From: Streptomyces cupreus | GTDB taxonomy: Bacteria > Actinomycetota > Actinomycetes > Streptomycetales > Streptomycetaceae | Assembly: GCF_014257025.1 (NCBI RefSeq) | Contig: NZ_JACMSF010000012.1 | Coordinates: 1 to 64,000, forward strand | Direction of reading: 5' to 3' | DNA length: 64,000 nucleotides | In this document: one piece after another, positions 30,857 to 40,857 of the stretch | Numbering within the stretch: the first letter of the stretch is position 1 | How the letters are laid out: each line of letters opens with the position of its first letter | Position numbers and translations under genes: made by a program | The notes under the pieces: generated by a model | What the model was told of the DNA's origin: nothing | Seen by the model: only the letters and a program-made list of their open reading frames with translations | The model's database searches: none

Positions 30857-32441
30857 TCAGTGAGCGGAGGAGGTGGGCTGCGCGGGTTGGGCGGATTCCG
30901 TGGACTGCGCGAACTCCGTGCCGTCGGTGGGCGCGCAGGGACCGATGCGGAGTTCGAAGTCGCCGTCGTACTTCTCGTGGCCGGCGATGACGGCCGATTC
31001 GATGGCTTCCTTGCCCTTGCGCCCGCGGATGATGAGCGGGTCCTGGCGCAGATCGCGGGTGAGCGCGACACACAGTCCGACCATCACCAGGGTGAACGGT
31101 GCCGCGGCGAGGATGGTGAGGTTCTGCAGTCCGGTGAGCGCGTCTCCCTTGCCGCCGCCGATGAGCAGCATGATCGCGGCGACCGCACCGGTCAGTACGC
31201 CCCAGAAGACGACGATGCCCCGGGTCGGTTCCAGGGATCCGCGCTGCGAGAGCGTGCCCATGACGATCGAGGCGGCGTCGGCGCCGGAGACGAAGAAGAT
31301 CCCGACGAGGATCATCACCACCACGCTGGACACCGTGGCGATCGGGTACTGCTGGAGCACGTCGAAGAGCTGGCCCTGGGCCGTCGAGGCGTCGCTGAGA
31401 CGCTTCTCGTCCTGCAGGTGCGTCGCCGAGCCGCCGAAGACGGCGAACCACAGCAGGCTGACGGTGCCGGGCACCAGGATGACTCCGCCGACGAACTGCC
31501 GGATGGTCCGGCCGCGGCTGATGCGCGCGATGAACATGCCGACGAAGGGCGTCCAGGAGATCCACCAGGCCAGTAGAAGACCGTCCAGCCGGCCAGCCAG
31601 TCGGCGACACCCGCACCGCTCGACGCCTCGGTACGCCCGGCCATCTGGGTCAGGTCGCCGAGGAAGGCGCCGATGGAGGTGGGCAGCAGGTCGAGGATGA
31701 AGATGGTCGGCCCGACGAGGAACACGAAGACCGCCAGGGTCACCGCCAGCACCATGTTGATGTTGGACAGCCACTGGATGCCCTTGGCGATCCCGGACAC
31801 CGCCGAGGCGACGAACGCCACGGTCAGCACCGCGATCACGGCGACCAGCAGGCCGGTGCCGACGGATCCCAGCCAGCCCAGTCCGGTGAAGCCGCTGCCG
31901 ATCTGCAGGGCGCCGAGACCCAGGGAGGCCGCGGAGCCGAAGAGGGTGGCGAAGATGGCGAGGATGTCGATGACCCTGCCGCCCCAGCCGTTCGCCCGCT
32001 TCTCGCCGATCAGCGGGGTGAACACGGCGCTGATCAACTGCCGGCGTCCGCGCCGGAAGGTGCTGTAGGCGATGGCCAGACCCACCACCGCGTACATCGC
32101 CCACGGGTGCAGCGTCCAGTGGAAGAGGGTGGTGGCCATGGCGGTCTCCATGGCCCGTACTTGCTCATCGCCAGCCAGAGGGCGAAGACGACGAAGCCCG
32201 AGGCGGCGAGGACGAAGGCCCAGCCGCCGTTGCGAATGGTCCCGTCCAGCAGCTTCCCGGACACGCTCTCCAGGGTGTCGGTCGCTGTGGCTCCCCACAC
32301 GACGAGGGCGAGGGTGAGGACCGCGGCGACACCGAAGACGACCAGGTCGGTCCGGGGACCACCGCGCGCCTCGGGACGTTCGGACGGATCCGTCCCGACG
32401 GGAGGGCTTCGGCTCCCGCTCCTTTCGCGGCTTTCGTTCAT
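30857..32441 (-). pseudogene. Broken BCCT-family (BetP-like) betaine/choline transporter
   Basis: Three reading frames must be joined to read the protein. From ATG 32441 the first frame reaches [10 protein letters not shown]. Homology resumes in another frame at about 32155 with [21 protein letters not shown]. Compared with BetP from memory, about 56 residues are gone, including the GMGIG transmembrane segment that lines the substrate path. At about 31571, TGGCCTGG appears where TGGGCCTGG is expected, shifting frame inside the aromatic-box motif [12 protein letters not shown]. The last frame runs through [16 protein letters not shown] to the stop at 30857. The large deletion means the gene is dead whatever the status of the one-base shift. 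No operator unit is seen upstream. Confidence 0.9.
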
Positions 32442-32571
32442 CGGCTGGTCCTTTCGTTGGGAACGCGTCGGCGACCACGACCGTGACCGGCAGGCACACC
32501 GGATCGGATGGGAGACCGACACGGGGAGCGATGGAGCGGTCAACATCGCGACGCGGTTGCGATCGAAACCG

Positions 32572-33654
32572 TCACCGGCCTGCTCGGGAGGGCGCCGAGG
32601 GGCGGCTGCGGTCCACACCGGACGCCACCGTCAGCAGTCGCCGCGCCTTCAGCTGCGTCTCGGCCCACTCACGCCCGGGGTCGGAGTCCCAGGTGATCCC
32701 GGCCCCCGTACCGAAGCGCAGCACCGGGCCGACGGGTGCGGTGCGGTCGATCCAGAAGGTGCGGATGCCGACCGCGAGTTCACCCGTGCCGCGGTCGGCG
32801 TCGACCCAGCCGACGCCACCGCAGTACGGGCCGCGGGGCGCGGTCTCCAGCGCCGTGATGATGCGCATCGCGCTGGACTTGGGGGCGCCGGTGACGGACC
32901 CGGGCGGGAAGGCCGCGGCGAGCAGTTGCGGCCATCCGGCGCGTTCGGCGAGCGCGCCCCGCACGGTGGACACCAGGTGCACCAGACCGGGGTGTTCCTC
33001 CACTGCGCACAGGTCGGGGACGGTCACGGAGCCGGTGGCGCAAACGCGTCCCAGGTCGTTGCGGACAAGGTCCACGATCATGACGTTCTCGGCGTGGTCC
33101 TTCTCCAGAAGGTCCGCGGCGGTCCGGCCGGTGCCCTTGATGGGGCCGGACTCCACCGTACGGCCGGCACGGCGCAGGAAGAGCTCGGGCGAGGCCGTGG
33201 CGATCTCCACGCCGTGTGCCGGGAGGCGCACCGTGCCCGCGTACGGCGCCGGATTGCCGCGCGCCAGCAAGGCGGTGAGGGCGTCGACGTCGGCGCGCTC
33301 CGGGTCGGGCAGCGCTGCGGACAGCACCCGGCACAGGTTGGCCTGGTACACCTCCCCGGCCGCGATGTGTTCGCGGATGCGCCGGACGCCGGCCAGGTAG
33401 GCGGCCCGGTCGAGGGACGACGTCCAGGCGTCCGGGGCCGGGCCGTGCCACGCGCCGGGCTCGGGGGCGGGCACGGGCGCACGGCGTACGTCCCCGAAGC
33501 GCGCGCAGACCAGGCGCCCCTCGAAGTCGGCGACCACGGCCCAGAAGCCCGAGGAGTCCAGGGCCGCGGGATCGTCGGTCACATCCCGGAGGTCGGTGGC
33601 GAGGAGACCGCCGAAGCGGGCCAGCGGGGCGAGGTCGTATGCCCTTGCGCGCAT
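32572..33654 (-). CDS. pabB: Chorismate-binding enzyme, PabB-like aminodeoxychorismate synthase component I
   Basis: This 360-residue protein has the chorismate-utilising catalytic core: EVYQANLCRVL, ASPELFLR, the signature SGPIKGTGRT, MIVDLVRNDLGRVC and the FPPGSVTGAPK motif. It ends with GITWDSDPGREWAE. The PIKGT signature favours PabB over anthranilate synthase. It would make aminodeoxychorismate for p-aminobenzoate and folate, which suits the THF-dependent demethylases nearby. ATG 33654 has a strong GGAGGTGA upstream. It is 20 nt after the formate-dehydrogenase-like gene, so it is probably in its operon under unit M. No PabA partner is seen here. Confidence 0.88.
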   Translation of the reverse strand: MRARAYDLAPLARFGGLLATDLRDVTDDPAALDSSGFWAVVADFEGRLVCARFGDVRRAPVPAPEPGAWHGPAPDAWTSSLDRAAYLAGVRRIREHIAAGEVYQANLCRVLSAALPDPERADVDALTALLARGNPAPYAGTVRLPAHGVEIATASPELFLRRAGRTVESGPIKGTGRTAADLLEKDHAENVMIVDLVRNDLGRVCATGSVTVPDLCAVEEHPGLVHLVSTVRGALAERAGWPQLLAAAFPPGSVTGAPKSSAMRIITALETAPRGPYCGGVGWVDADRGTGELAVGIRTFWIDRTAPVGPVLRFGTGAGITWDSDPGREWAETQLKARRLLTVASGVDRSRPSAPSRAGR

Positions 33655-33674
33655 CGAGCTCACCTCCCTGCGGG

Positions 33675-35963
33675 TCAGGCCGGTTCCAGCCGGACGACGA
33701 CGGACTTCGACGTGGGCGTGTTGCTGACGGCGGCCGTGGAGTCCAGCGGCACCAGGACGTTGGTCTCGGGGAAGTAGGCGGCGCAGCAGCCCCGTGGTGT
33801 CGGGTACGGCACGACCCGGAAGGCCGGCGCCCGGCGCTCCACGCCGTCCTCGTACTCGCTGACGATGTCGACCGTGTCCCCTTCGGAAAGGCCCCGCTCG
33901 GTCAGGTCGTCGGGGTGCAGGAAGAGCACCCGGCGTCCCTGGTGGATCCCGCGGTAACGGTCGTCCAGGCCGTAGATGGTGGTGTTGTACTGGTCGTGGG
34001 AGCGCAGTGTCTGCAGCAGCAGCCGGCCCGGCGGGACCTTGGGACTCTCCAGCGGGTTGACGGTGAAGTTGGCCAGACCGGTGGCCGTCGTGAACCGGCG
34101 TTCGTCGCGGGGCGGGTGGGGCAGGGCGAAGCCGCCCGGCTGCCGTACGCGGGCGTTGAAGTCCTCGAAGCCGGGGATCACGCGTTCGATGCGGTCGCGG
34201 ACGCGGTCGTAGTCCGACTCGAAGTCGTCCCAGGGAGCTTGCGGGCCGGTTTCGCCGAGGGTGGCCCAGGCCATCCGGCAGATGATCGCGACCTCGCTCA
34301 GCAGGTGCTCGGACGCCGGCGTGAGCCGTCCCCGCGAGAGGTGCACCATACCCATGGAGTCCTCCACCGTGACCAGTTGGGGCCCGCTCGGCCGCAGATC
34401 GGCCTCGGTGCGGCCGAGGCAGGGGAGGATGAGGGCCTGCTCCCCGGCGATGACATGGGAGCGGTTGAGCTTGGTGGAGATCTGGACGGTGAGCCGGCAC
34501 CTGAGCAACGCCTGCTCGGTCAGCTCGGTGTCGGGGGCCGCGGCGACGAAGTTGCCGCCCAGCGCGACGAAGACCTTGACTTCGCCGTCGCGCATGGCGC
34601 GGATGCTGTCGACCGCGTCGTGCCCGTGATGGCGCGGGGGCGTGAAGGCGAACTCGGCGCCGAGCCGGTCCAGGAACGCGCCGTCCGGCTTCTCGTAGAT
34701 GCCCATCGTGCGGTCGCCCTGCACGTTGGAATGGCCGCGCACCGGGCAGAGGCCGGCTCCCGGGCGGCCGATGTTGCCACGCAGCAGAAGGAAGTTGACG
34801 ACGTCCCGGATGGTGGGCACGGAGTGTTTGTGCTGGGTGAGTCCCATCGCCCAGCAGACGACGATCTTCTCGGCGGCGAGCACCTGGCGGAAGGCTTCCC
34901 GGATCTCCTCTTCGGACAGGCCGGTGGCCGCCAGGATCTCGTCCCACGACGCCTTGCGGGCGTGCTCGGCGAACTCCTCGAAGCCGTGCGTGCAGCGCTC
35001 GATGAAGGAGGTGTCCAGGGTGCCGGGGGTCTCGTCCTCGGCCTCCAGCAGCAGGCGGTTGAAGGCCTGGAAGAGGGCCTGGTCGCCGCCCAGCCTGATC
35101 TGCAGGAACTGGTCCGCCAGCCGCGTACCGCCGCCGATGACGCCGGAGGGCTTCTGCGGGTTCTTGAACCGCAGCAGCCCGGCCTCGGGCAGCGGGTTGA
35201 CGGCGATGACGCGAGCACCCCGCCGCTTGGCCTTCTCCAGCGCGGAGAGCATGCGGGGGTGGTTGGTGCCGGGGTTCTGGCCGACCACGAGGATGAGGTC
35301 GGCCTCGTAGAGATCCTCCAGGCTGACGCTGCCCTTGCCGATGCCGATGGTCTCCACCAGCGCCGAACCGCTGGACTCATGGCACATGTTGGAGCAGTCC
35401 GGCAGGTTGTTGGTGCCCAGGCCGCGGACGAAGAGCTGGTAGAGGAACGCGGCCTCGTTGCTCGCCCGTCCGGAGGTGTAGAAGGCGGCCTGGTCCGGGT
35501 GGTCGAGCGCGGCGAGTTCGCGGGCGATCACGGCGAACGCGTCGTCCCAGGAGATCGGCCGGTAGCGGTCGGCGCCGGCCGGGCGGTACATGGGGTGGGT
35601 GAGGCGTCCCTGCTGCCCGAGCCAGTAATCGCTGCGGGGGAGCAGATCCTCCAGGGTGTGCTCGGCGAAGAAGTCCGGGGTGACCCGCCGTACGGTGGCC
35701 TCCTCGGCCACGGCCTTGGCACCGTTCTCGCAGAACTCCGCCCGGTGCCGGTGGTCGGGCTCGGGCCAGGCGCAGCCGGGACAGTCGAAGCCCTCCTGCT
35801 GATTGACCCGGAGCAGTGTGAGCAGGCCCCGGCGGGCCCCCATCTGTTCGCCGGCGTGCCGCAGCGAGGAGGTGACCGCGGGAAGACCGGCGGCGTACTC
35901 CTTCGGCGGGCCGACCCGCAGACGCGTGTCGCCGGGGTCCTCGGCAGGTGGCTTGCGAGTCAT
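33675..35963 (-). CDS. Molybdopterin oxidoreductase, formate-dehydrogenase-like (FdhF/YdeP family)
   Basis: This 762-residue protein has cysteines in [13 protein letters not shown] and [10 protein letters not shown] near the N-terminus. Molybdopterin/bis-MGD domains follow ([44 protein letters not shown]), with a C-terminal dinucleotide-binding domain around [25 protein letters not shown]. This family is often annotated as formate dehydrogenase; YdeP members are less well defined. Oxidation of formate from PurU and the formylmycothiol hydrolase to CO2 would complete C1 dissimilation. I chose ATG 35963 because upstream codons fall in the operator region. Operator unit M lies 41 nt upstream. 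Confidence 0.82.
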   Translation of the reverse strand: MTRKPPAEDPGDTRLRVGPPKEYAAGLPAVTSSLRHAGEQMGARRGLLTLLRVNQQEGFDCPGCAWPEPDHRHRAEFCENGAKAVAEEATVRRVTPDFFAEHTLEDLLPRSDYWLGQQGRLTHPMYRPAGADRYRPISWDDAFAVIARELAALDHPDQAAFYTSGRASNEAAFLYQLFVRGLGTNNLPDCSNMCHESSGSALVETIGIGKGSVSLEDLYEADLILVVGQNPGTNHPRMLSALEKAKRRGARVIAVNPLPEAGLLRFKNPQKPSGVIGGGTRLADQFLQIRLGGDQALFQAFNRLLLEAEDETPGTLDTSFIERCTHGFEEFAEHARKASWDEILAATGLSEEEIREAFRQVLAAEKIVVCWAMGLTQHKHSVPTIRDVVNFLLLRGNIGRPGAGLCPVRGHSNVQGDRTMGIYEKPDGAFLDRLGAEFAFTPPRHHGHDAVDSIRAMRDGEVKVFVALGGNFVAAAPDTELTEQALLRCRLTVQISTKLNRSHVIAGEQALILPCLGRTEADLRPSGPQLVTVEDSMGMVHLSRGRLTPASEHLLSEVAIICRMAWATLGETGPQAPWDDFESDYDRVRDRIERVIPGFEDFNARVRQPGGFALPHPPRDERRFTTATGLANFTVNPLESPKVPPGRLLLQTLRSHDQYNTTIYGLDDRYRGIHQGRRVLFLHPDDLTERGLSEGDTVDIVSEYEDGVERRAPAFRVVPYPTPRGCCAAYFPETNVLVPLDSTAAVSNTPTSKSVVVRLEPA

Positions 35964-36004
35964 CTGTAGCACTACTCCGCGGTGTAGGGAATCAGAAGCC
36001 CGGT

Positions 36005-36039
36005 GTTGCGAACTGCACAACAGTATCGCTATGCGCAAC
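36005..36039 (-). promoter_or_regulatory. Tandem 17-bp operator unit M
   Basis: GTTGCGAACTGCACAAC (36005-36021) and GTATCGCTATGCGCAAC (36023-36039) are 18 bp apart, one less than elsewhere. This is the rightmost unit and brings the formate-dehydrogenase-like/pabB operon into the same regulon. Confidence 0.75.
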
Positions 36040-36172
36040 TGATCTAAGAAAGCCCGACTGCCGACCTCCTGTCAAGGGAACGGCCCACGTGCTGGGGCGC
36101 TGGAAGAGGTCACCTGTCTCGTTGGAGGATCCATCTGCCACAAGCTCTGCCCCTCCACATGTCAGGAGCCCG

Positions 36173-36658
36173 ATGACACCCCCGCACCGCGTCTCCTCGC
36201 GACCCCGCACTCCCCTCCCGCCGGTTCCCCAGACGGCCCTCGGTGTCGGCGCGATCCTGCACGGCCCCCGGGGTCTGCTCCTCGGCCGTCACCGGCACGG
36301 CACCTGGGAGCTGCCGGGCGGCATGGTGGAACCCGGCGAGTCGTTCCAGGAGACGGTCGTGCGCGAACTGGCCGAGGAGACCGGACTGACCGCCCGCCCG
36401 ACGGACGTACGCCTCCTCGGCACGCTCCTGGACCAGGTCGACGGGGTCGTACGGGTCACCGTCGCCGCCCGGGTCACCGCCTGGCGCGGAGAGCCGGCCG
36501 ACCAGCCCGACGAGAAGGTCGGCGACTGGCGCTGGTATCCGCTGGACCGGCTGCCGCAGGAGCTGTTCGTGTGCAGCGCCCAGGCCCTCACCGCCTGGCG
36601 CCCCGGTCTGCCGGTCGACCACACACCGGCCCACTTCACCCCGTACGCACAGCCGTAG
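36173..36658 (+). CDS. Nudix hydrolase
   Basis: This 161-residue protein has a complete Nudix box, [20 protein letters not shown] followed by ETGL, around residues 52-75. It hydrolyses a nucleoside diphosphate linked to another group; the substrate cannot be told. The start is taken as ATG 36173 after CAGGAG. The frame is open further upstream, but that part overlaps the operator region of the divergent gene. Confidence 0.88.
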   Translation: MTPPHRVSSRPRTPLPPVPQTALGVGAILHGPRGLLLGRHRHGTWELPGGMVEPGESFQETVVRELAEETGLTARPTDVRLLGTLLDQVDGVVRVTVAARVTAWRGEPADQPDEKVGDWRWYPLDRLPQELFVCSAQALTAWRPGLPVDHTPAHFTPYAQP

Positions 36659-36736
36659 TGCAACCCTCTCGCAACCTCCGGTGTGGTGTCCTGGCCCGTC
36701 CGTGACCCGGATCCGGTTCCCCTGGGGATGGTTGGC

Positions 36737-37096
36737 ATGTACGAGGAGATCCCGCGCGTCGAACTCACGCCCGCGGCGGCCGATCTGGTGCGGCGGCTGC
36801 ACGCGGCGCACGGCCCGCTGATGTTCCACCAGTCCGGCGGCTGCTGCGACGGCAGCGCGCCCATGTGCTACCTGAAGGGCGAGTTCCGCACCGGCGGCTC
36901 GGACGTGCTGCTCGCGGAGCTGTACGTGGACGGCGTCGATGAGCCCGTCAGTTTCTGGATGTCCCGCAGCCAGTACGCGGCGTGGAGCCACACCCGGCTG
37001 ATCGTCGACGTCGTCGAGGGCCGGGGCAGCGGTTTCTCGCTGGAGGCACCCGAGGGGGTGCGTTTCCTCACCCGTTCTCGCATCGTCGGCGCATAG
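36737..37096 (+). CDS. DUF779-like small protein
   Basis: This protein of about 119 residues contains LMFHQSGGCCDGSAPMC and GEFRTGGSDVLLAEL, the recognisable cysteine-rich core of DUF779 proteins. These are often encoded beside aldehyde or alcohol dehydrogenases. The function is unknown. The adjacent cysteines and the nearby cysteine could bind metal. ATG 36737 follows GGGGA; ATG 36728 is an alternative that adds three residues. It stands alone between a Nudix gene and a secreted protein gene. Confidence 0.82.
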   Translation: MYEEIPRVELTPAAADLVRRLHAAHGPLMFHQSGGCCDGSAPMCYLKGEFRTGGSDVLLAELYVDGVDEPVSFWMSRSQYAAWSHTRLIVDVVEGRGSGFSLEAPEGVRFLTRSRIVGA

Positions 37097-37171
37097 CCAC
37101 CCCGCCGTCCGCCTCCATCTGATGCACTTCCCCTGAGTCCTGGGACAGTTGACGAGCCCTCAGGGGGGACT

Positions 37172-38407
37172 GTGACATTACGTCAGAAACGGTTCACGGC
37201 AGGCAGAACGGCACTGACCTTTCTCACCGCACTCGGCGCGCTGGCCGGTACCGCCCTGGTGGGGGCGGCACCGGCCAGCGGCCTTCCCGGCGGCACCAGG
37301 ATCGCCCCCGGTGTCGTCTACGAGCAGTTCGACATCCAAGGCGCCCGAGGCACCGCGCACGGCCATCTGCTGCGCGTCGACCTGACCGACCCGCACGTCA
37401 CCCTGGACCTGCTGTATCCGGGCAAGGTGGCCGCGCGGGCGCCCGTCTCCCGGCTGGCCGACGCCCAGGGCGCCGTCGCCGGGGTGAACGGCGACTTCTT
37501 CAACATCACCGAGACCCAGCACCCGGGCGTCGAGGCGACCGGCGCGAGCGTGGGTCCGGCCGTGGCGAGCGGCCGTACGCTCAAGGCGGCCGTGCCGAAC
37601 GGTCAGCGTTTCGGGCCCGCGCTGCCGCCCGGCACCTCCACCGAGGACGTCATCGGCATGGGCGTGGACCGCCGGGCCCGGCTGGACGACATGGCGCTGG
37701 ACGGCTCGATCCGCACGGCGACCGGGAGTCTGAAGCTCGGCGGGCTCAACCAGTACGCGCTGCCGGTGAACTCCATAGGCGCGTTCACCTCCGAGTGGGG
37801 TGTCGTCTCCCGGGTGCGCGCGACCTGCGGCACCGACACCGACCGGGCCGCGCCGTGCAGCGGGGACACCCATGAGGTGACGATCCGGGGCGGCCGGGTG
37901 GTGTCGACGGCCGACAGCCCGGGCGGCGGTGTCATCGAACCCGGGACCACCGTGCTGGTGGGCCGGGAGGCGGGGGCGCAGGAGCTGCGGAAGTTCGTCA
38001 TCGGTCAGCCGGTGAAGGTGCGGCACCGGCTGGTGGTGGCCGCCTCACAGGTCGCGTACCGGTTCGCGGTCGGCGGGTATCCGGTGCTCGTCGGCGGACA
38101 GCCGCTGGCAGGCCTGGACAACAACACCTCGGCGGTGCGCAGCGCCGTCGGCATCGGGGGCGAGGGGAAGCAGGTGCTGCTGTTCTCGCTGGACGGCGGA
38201 TCGGCCTACCGCGGTCTGACCATCGCCGAAATCGCGGCCACCATGCGGACGTTGGGTGCGGCAGACGCCTTCAGCCTGGACGGTGGCGGGTCCTCGACCC
38301 TGGTCGCCCGCGCTCCGGGGGCCTCGGCGGTCACGGTCCGCAATCACCCCTCGGGCGGGGTGGAACGCCCCGTCCCCAACGGAATCGGGGTCTTCACCAC
38401 CCCATGA
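37172..38407 (+). CDS. Secreted phosphodiester glycosidase (NAGPA-domain) protein
   Basis: This 411-residue protein starts with a signal peptide (charged RQKRFTAGR, hydrophobic stretch, cleavage near APASG). Its single domain resembles phosphodiester alpha-GlcNAc-like glycosidases: AVAGVNGDFFNI in the first half, ALDGSIRTATG, and SLDGGGSSTLVAR near the end. Such exported proteins act on sugar phosphodiesters, for example in wall or exopolysaccharide material. The actual substrate is not known. GTG 37172 has a GGGGGGA ribosome site. It is monocistronic. Confidence 0.85.
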   Translation: MTLRQKRFTAGRTALTFLTALGALAGTALVGAAPASGLPGGTRIAPGVVYEQFDIQGARGTAHGHLLRVDLTDPHVTLDLLYPGKVAARAPVSRLADAQGAVAGVNGDFFNITETQHPGVEATGASVGPAVASGRTLKAAVPNGQRFGPALPPGTSTEDVIGMGVDRRARLDDMALDGSIRTATGSLKLGGLNQYALPVNSIGAFTSEWGVVSRVRATCGTDTDRAAPCSGDTHEVTIRGGRVVSTADSPGGGVIEPGTTVLVGREAGAQELRKFVIGQPVKVRHRLVVAASQVAYRFAVGGYPVLVGGQPLAGLDNNTSAVRSAVGIGGEGKQVLLFSLDGGSAYRGLTIAEIAATMRTLGAADAFSLDGGGSSTLVARAPGASAVTVRNHPSGGVERPVPNGIGVFTTP

Positions 38408-38425
38408 CGCGGCACCACGACGGCC

Positions 38426-38620
38426 TCACGGTCTCAGACTGCTGACGATGTCGGCGGTGGCCGTGAGGCCGCTCTGGATGGTGGGCGCGATGCTCGTGCT
38501 GGCCAGGTAGAAGCCGAGCAGCATGCACACCAGGGCGTGGGAGATCTTCAACCCGCCGTTGCGCAGGAAGATCACCGCAAGGATCAGGAGCAGCAGCACC
38601 ACAGAGATGGAAATCGCCAT
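38426..38620 (-). CDS. Small conserved membrane protein
   Basis: This 64-residue protein reads MAISISVVLLLLILAVIFL at its N-terminus (one transmembrane helix), followed by RNGGLKISHALVCMLLGFYLA, which can form a second. ATG 38620 has a GGAGG site 8 nt upstream. The frame is open much further upstream, but only this part has a good start and membrane composition. I recall similar short proteins in Streptomyces but cannot name a function. Confidence 0.75.
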   Translation of the reverse strand: MAISISVVLLLLILAVIFLRNGGLKISHALVCMLLGFYLASTSIAPTIQSGLTATADIVSSLRP

Positions 38621-38730
38621 CGTCAACCTCCTCCGCCACGCCGTCACGTCCGGTTCACGGCGTTCGGCCGTAAGTGTGGCGTAGCGGAGGGTTCGTCCGG
38701 GCGGCTGACCTGTCCGCCGAACGTGTGGTG

Positions 38731-39594
38731 TCACGCCCGGTCGTTCGCCTCCAGGAAGGCTTGCAGGCCGGCCAGGTCGTCGGTGTTGAGGTGGTCGACG
38801 TCGGCGGCGACGAGTTCGGTCCACAGCGCGTCGCGCTCCGGGCCCGGGAGGTCCGGGGTGGCCCAGAACCGCACCCGCTGCCCGCGGGAGTGCGCCGCCT
38901 GCATGATCGTCGTGAGCTTCTGCCGCTCGGCGTCGGGGAAGGCGCCGGCGCCCCGCCAGCTGAAGTGGTTCGTCCAGTTGTCGCTGATCAGCGGGATGAA
39001 GGAGGCGGGGGCCGCGCTGCCGAGGTCGGCGAGCCGGCCGTCGTAGAAGGCGCGGCGCACGGTCTGCGCCTGCATCGGGACGCGGGCGGCGCGGTCGCCG
39101 GAGATCACGGCGGTCACCGGGCCCGGGAAGACACGGCCGTGGGCGTAGGTGGTGAACAGGTGCTTGTAGCGCTTGAGGTGCCGGTCGAGTTCGAGGTACG
39201 TCGATGAGCCCTCGGTCTTGATGTCGATGAGCAGCTGGAGCGGCCTGCGGTAACCGCGGTACACGGAGCCGTGGTTGGCCTTGACGCGGGCGGCGAGCGG
39301 GTCGAGGTAGAGGGACTCCAGGGTGCGCGCGGGGTCGAGGTCCTCGGGGTCGTGGGCGACCAGGAGTTGGTCGCCGACGAGGAAGATGTCGGCCTCCAGG
39401 CTGCCGAAGCGGTGGTCGAGGGCGTCGAGGAGGGGGCGCGGGTGCTCGTAGTCGTTGTGGGCGTGGGCGCGCCACAACGGGCGGGGACGGTGCTTTTGTT
39501 CGGTGGCGAACGCGCTGCCGACGGGCGGGGCGAGGACGCCCGCGAGTGCGGCGCCGACCGTGGTGAGGGCTCTGCGACGAGTGATGAGCGCCAT
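38731..39594 (-). CDS. Secreted glycerophosphodiesterase-like (PI-PLC superfamily) protein
   Basis: This 287-residue protein begins MALITRRRALTTVGAALAG, a twin-arginine-like signal, with cleavage near GSAFA. The mature domain has the phosphodiesterase TIM-barrel motifs AHAHNDYEHPRPLLDALDH, EADIFLVGDQLLVAHD and LLIDIKTEGSST. It may cleave glycerophosphodiesters or related headgroups outside the cell. Release of glycerophosphocholine-derived choline would link it to the nearby betaine genes, but that is speculation. ATG 39594 is chosen at the start of the signal peptide. Confidence 0.83.
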   Translation of the reverse strand: MALITRRRALTTVGAALAGVLAPPVGSAFATEQKHRPRPLWRAHAHNDYEHPRPLLDALDHRFGSLEADIFLVGDQLLVAHDPEDLDPARTLESLYLDPLAARVKANHGSVYRGYRRPLQLLIDIKTEGSSTYLELDRHLKRYKHLFTTYAHGRVFPGPVTAVISGDRAARVPMQAQTVRRAFYDGRLADLGSAAPASFIPLISDNWTNHFSWRGAGAFPDAERQKLTTIMQAAHSRGQRVRFWATPDLPGPERDALWTELVAADVDHLNTDDLAGLQAFLEANDRA

Positions 39595-39722
39595 GTTCTG
39601 CCTCCCTGTGGGCCGATCTGAACCACAGGGAGTATGAGGCGGTCCGGCCCTCAAGGAACCTGTACATGCCAGGAGTTGGCCGGACTGCCGTCACCCGTTC
39701 ACTCCTTCCGCCGAGCCGCACG

Positions 39723-39754
39723 AAAAAGCCCGCCCCAGGCAGGGCGGGCTTTTC
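39723..39754 (-). terminator. Strong rho-independent terminator
   Basis: AAAAAGCCCGCCC, a six-base loop and GGGCGGGCTTTTCC form a perfect stem with A and T tracts on either side. It can terminate both the acyl-CoA dehydrogenase operon and transcripts from the other strand. Confidence 0.92.
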
Positions 39755-39774
39755 CTGGTGAACTCCGGTGTACG

Positions 39775-40857
39775 TCAGGGGGCCCGGAGGTCGACCAGTT
39801 CGGCCAGCGCCGCCCGGTGGGCGCCCGCCGTGCCGTACGCGATCGAGTCCGCCTTGGCCCGCTTCAGATACAGATGGACGGGATGCTCCCAGGTCATCCC
39901 GATGCCGCCGTGCAGTTGCAGCGCCTCCTCGGCGGCATGGACGGCGACGGACGCCGCGTACGCCTGGGCGACGGCGACCGCCACTTCGGCGTCCGTGCCG
40001 GTCGCCAGCGCGTCGGCGGCGTTCCGGGCGGCGGCACGCAGGTTGACGACCTCCAGCCACAGCTGGGCGAGCCGGTGCTTGAGCGCCTGGAAGCCGCCGA
40101 CGGGCCGGTTGAACTGCTTGCGCTCCTTCAGATAGCGGACCGTCTCGGTCAACGTCCAGTCGGCGAGACCGAGTTGCTCGGAGGCGAGCAGCCCGGCACC
40201 GGCGAGCAGGGCCCGCCGTACGGCAGGCTCGGCGTCACCCAGCAGTCGGCCGGAAGCGCCGTTCAGGGTCACCGTCGCCACCGGCCGGGTCAGGTCCAGG
40301 GACACCTGCGGAGTGACGGTCACGGCGTCGGCGTCCACGGCGTACAGTCCGCCGTCGTCCGCGGGCACGAGCAGCACATCGGCGACGGCCGCGTCCGCGA
40401 CGCCGGTCAACTCCCCGTGCAGAGAGCCGCCTTCATGGCGTACGACCTTGAAGGCGCCGCCCGTGGCCACGTTCAGGGCGACGGCGAGGGCGCCGATGCG
40501 GCGGCCGGTGGCGAGGTCGGCGAGGAGGTCGAAGGCGTCGCAGGCCAGCAGTGCCTCGGTGGCGACCACCGCGCTGGTGAGGTAGGGCACGGGGGCTACC
40601 GCGCGGCCCAACTCCTCCAGGACCACGGCGGCTTCGCGGTGCGTGGCGCCCTGGCCGCCGTGTTCCTCGGGGACCAGGAGGCCCGCGAGGCCCATGCCGT
40701 CGGCGAGCGCCTTCCAGGCTTCCAGGTCGTGCGGGGTGTCGGACTCGGTGCGGGCGATGACGCCGGGCGCGTCGCAGTGGTCGGCGAGCAGGTCCCGGAC
40801 GGCGGCGCGCAGCGCCTCTTCCTCCTCCGAGTACAGCAGGTCGGGCTGTGTGCTCAT
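39775..40857 (-). CDS. Acyl-CoA dehydrogenase-like subunit without the usual catalytic glutamate
   Basis: This 360-residue protein has the acyl-CoA dehydrogenase fold: N-terminal helices with EEHGGQGATHREAAVVLEEL, then YLKERKQFNRPVGGFQALKHRLA and LQLHGGIGMTWEHPVHLYLKRA. Where the family normally has the base in a GTxE motif, it reads AYGTAGAHR, so the glutamate is absent. Such subunits pair with an active partner in heteromeric dehydrogenases of steroid and side-chain degradation. The partner is likely the gene just upstream (40854-42035), with which it overlaps by ATGA. Confidence 0.87.
   Translation of the reverse strand: MSTQPDLLYSEEEEALRAAVRDLLADHCDAPGVIARTESDTPHDLEAWKALADGMGLAGLLVPEEHGGQGATHREAAVVLEELGRAVAPVPYLTSAVVATEALLACDAFDLLADLATGRRIGALAVALNVATGGAFKVVRHEGGSLHGELTGVADAAVADVLLVPADDGGLYAVDADAVTVTPQVSLDLTRPVATVTLNGASGRLLGDAEPAVRRALLAGAGLLASEQLGLADWTLTETVRYLKERKQFNRPVGGFQALKHRLAQLWLEVVNLRAAARNAADALATGTDAEVAVAVAQAYAASVAVHAAEEALQLHGGIGMTWEHPVHLYLKRAKADSIAYGTAGAHRAALAELVDLRAP

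Noticed and set aside
31565..31575. The one-base frame shift in the BCCT gene as simple sequencing error
   Set aside because: That base could be an error, but the 56-residue deletion near 32155 also changes frame and removes an essential helix, so the gene remains a pseudogene.
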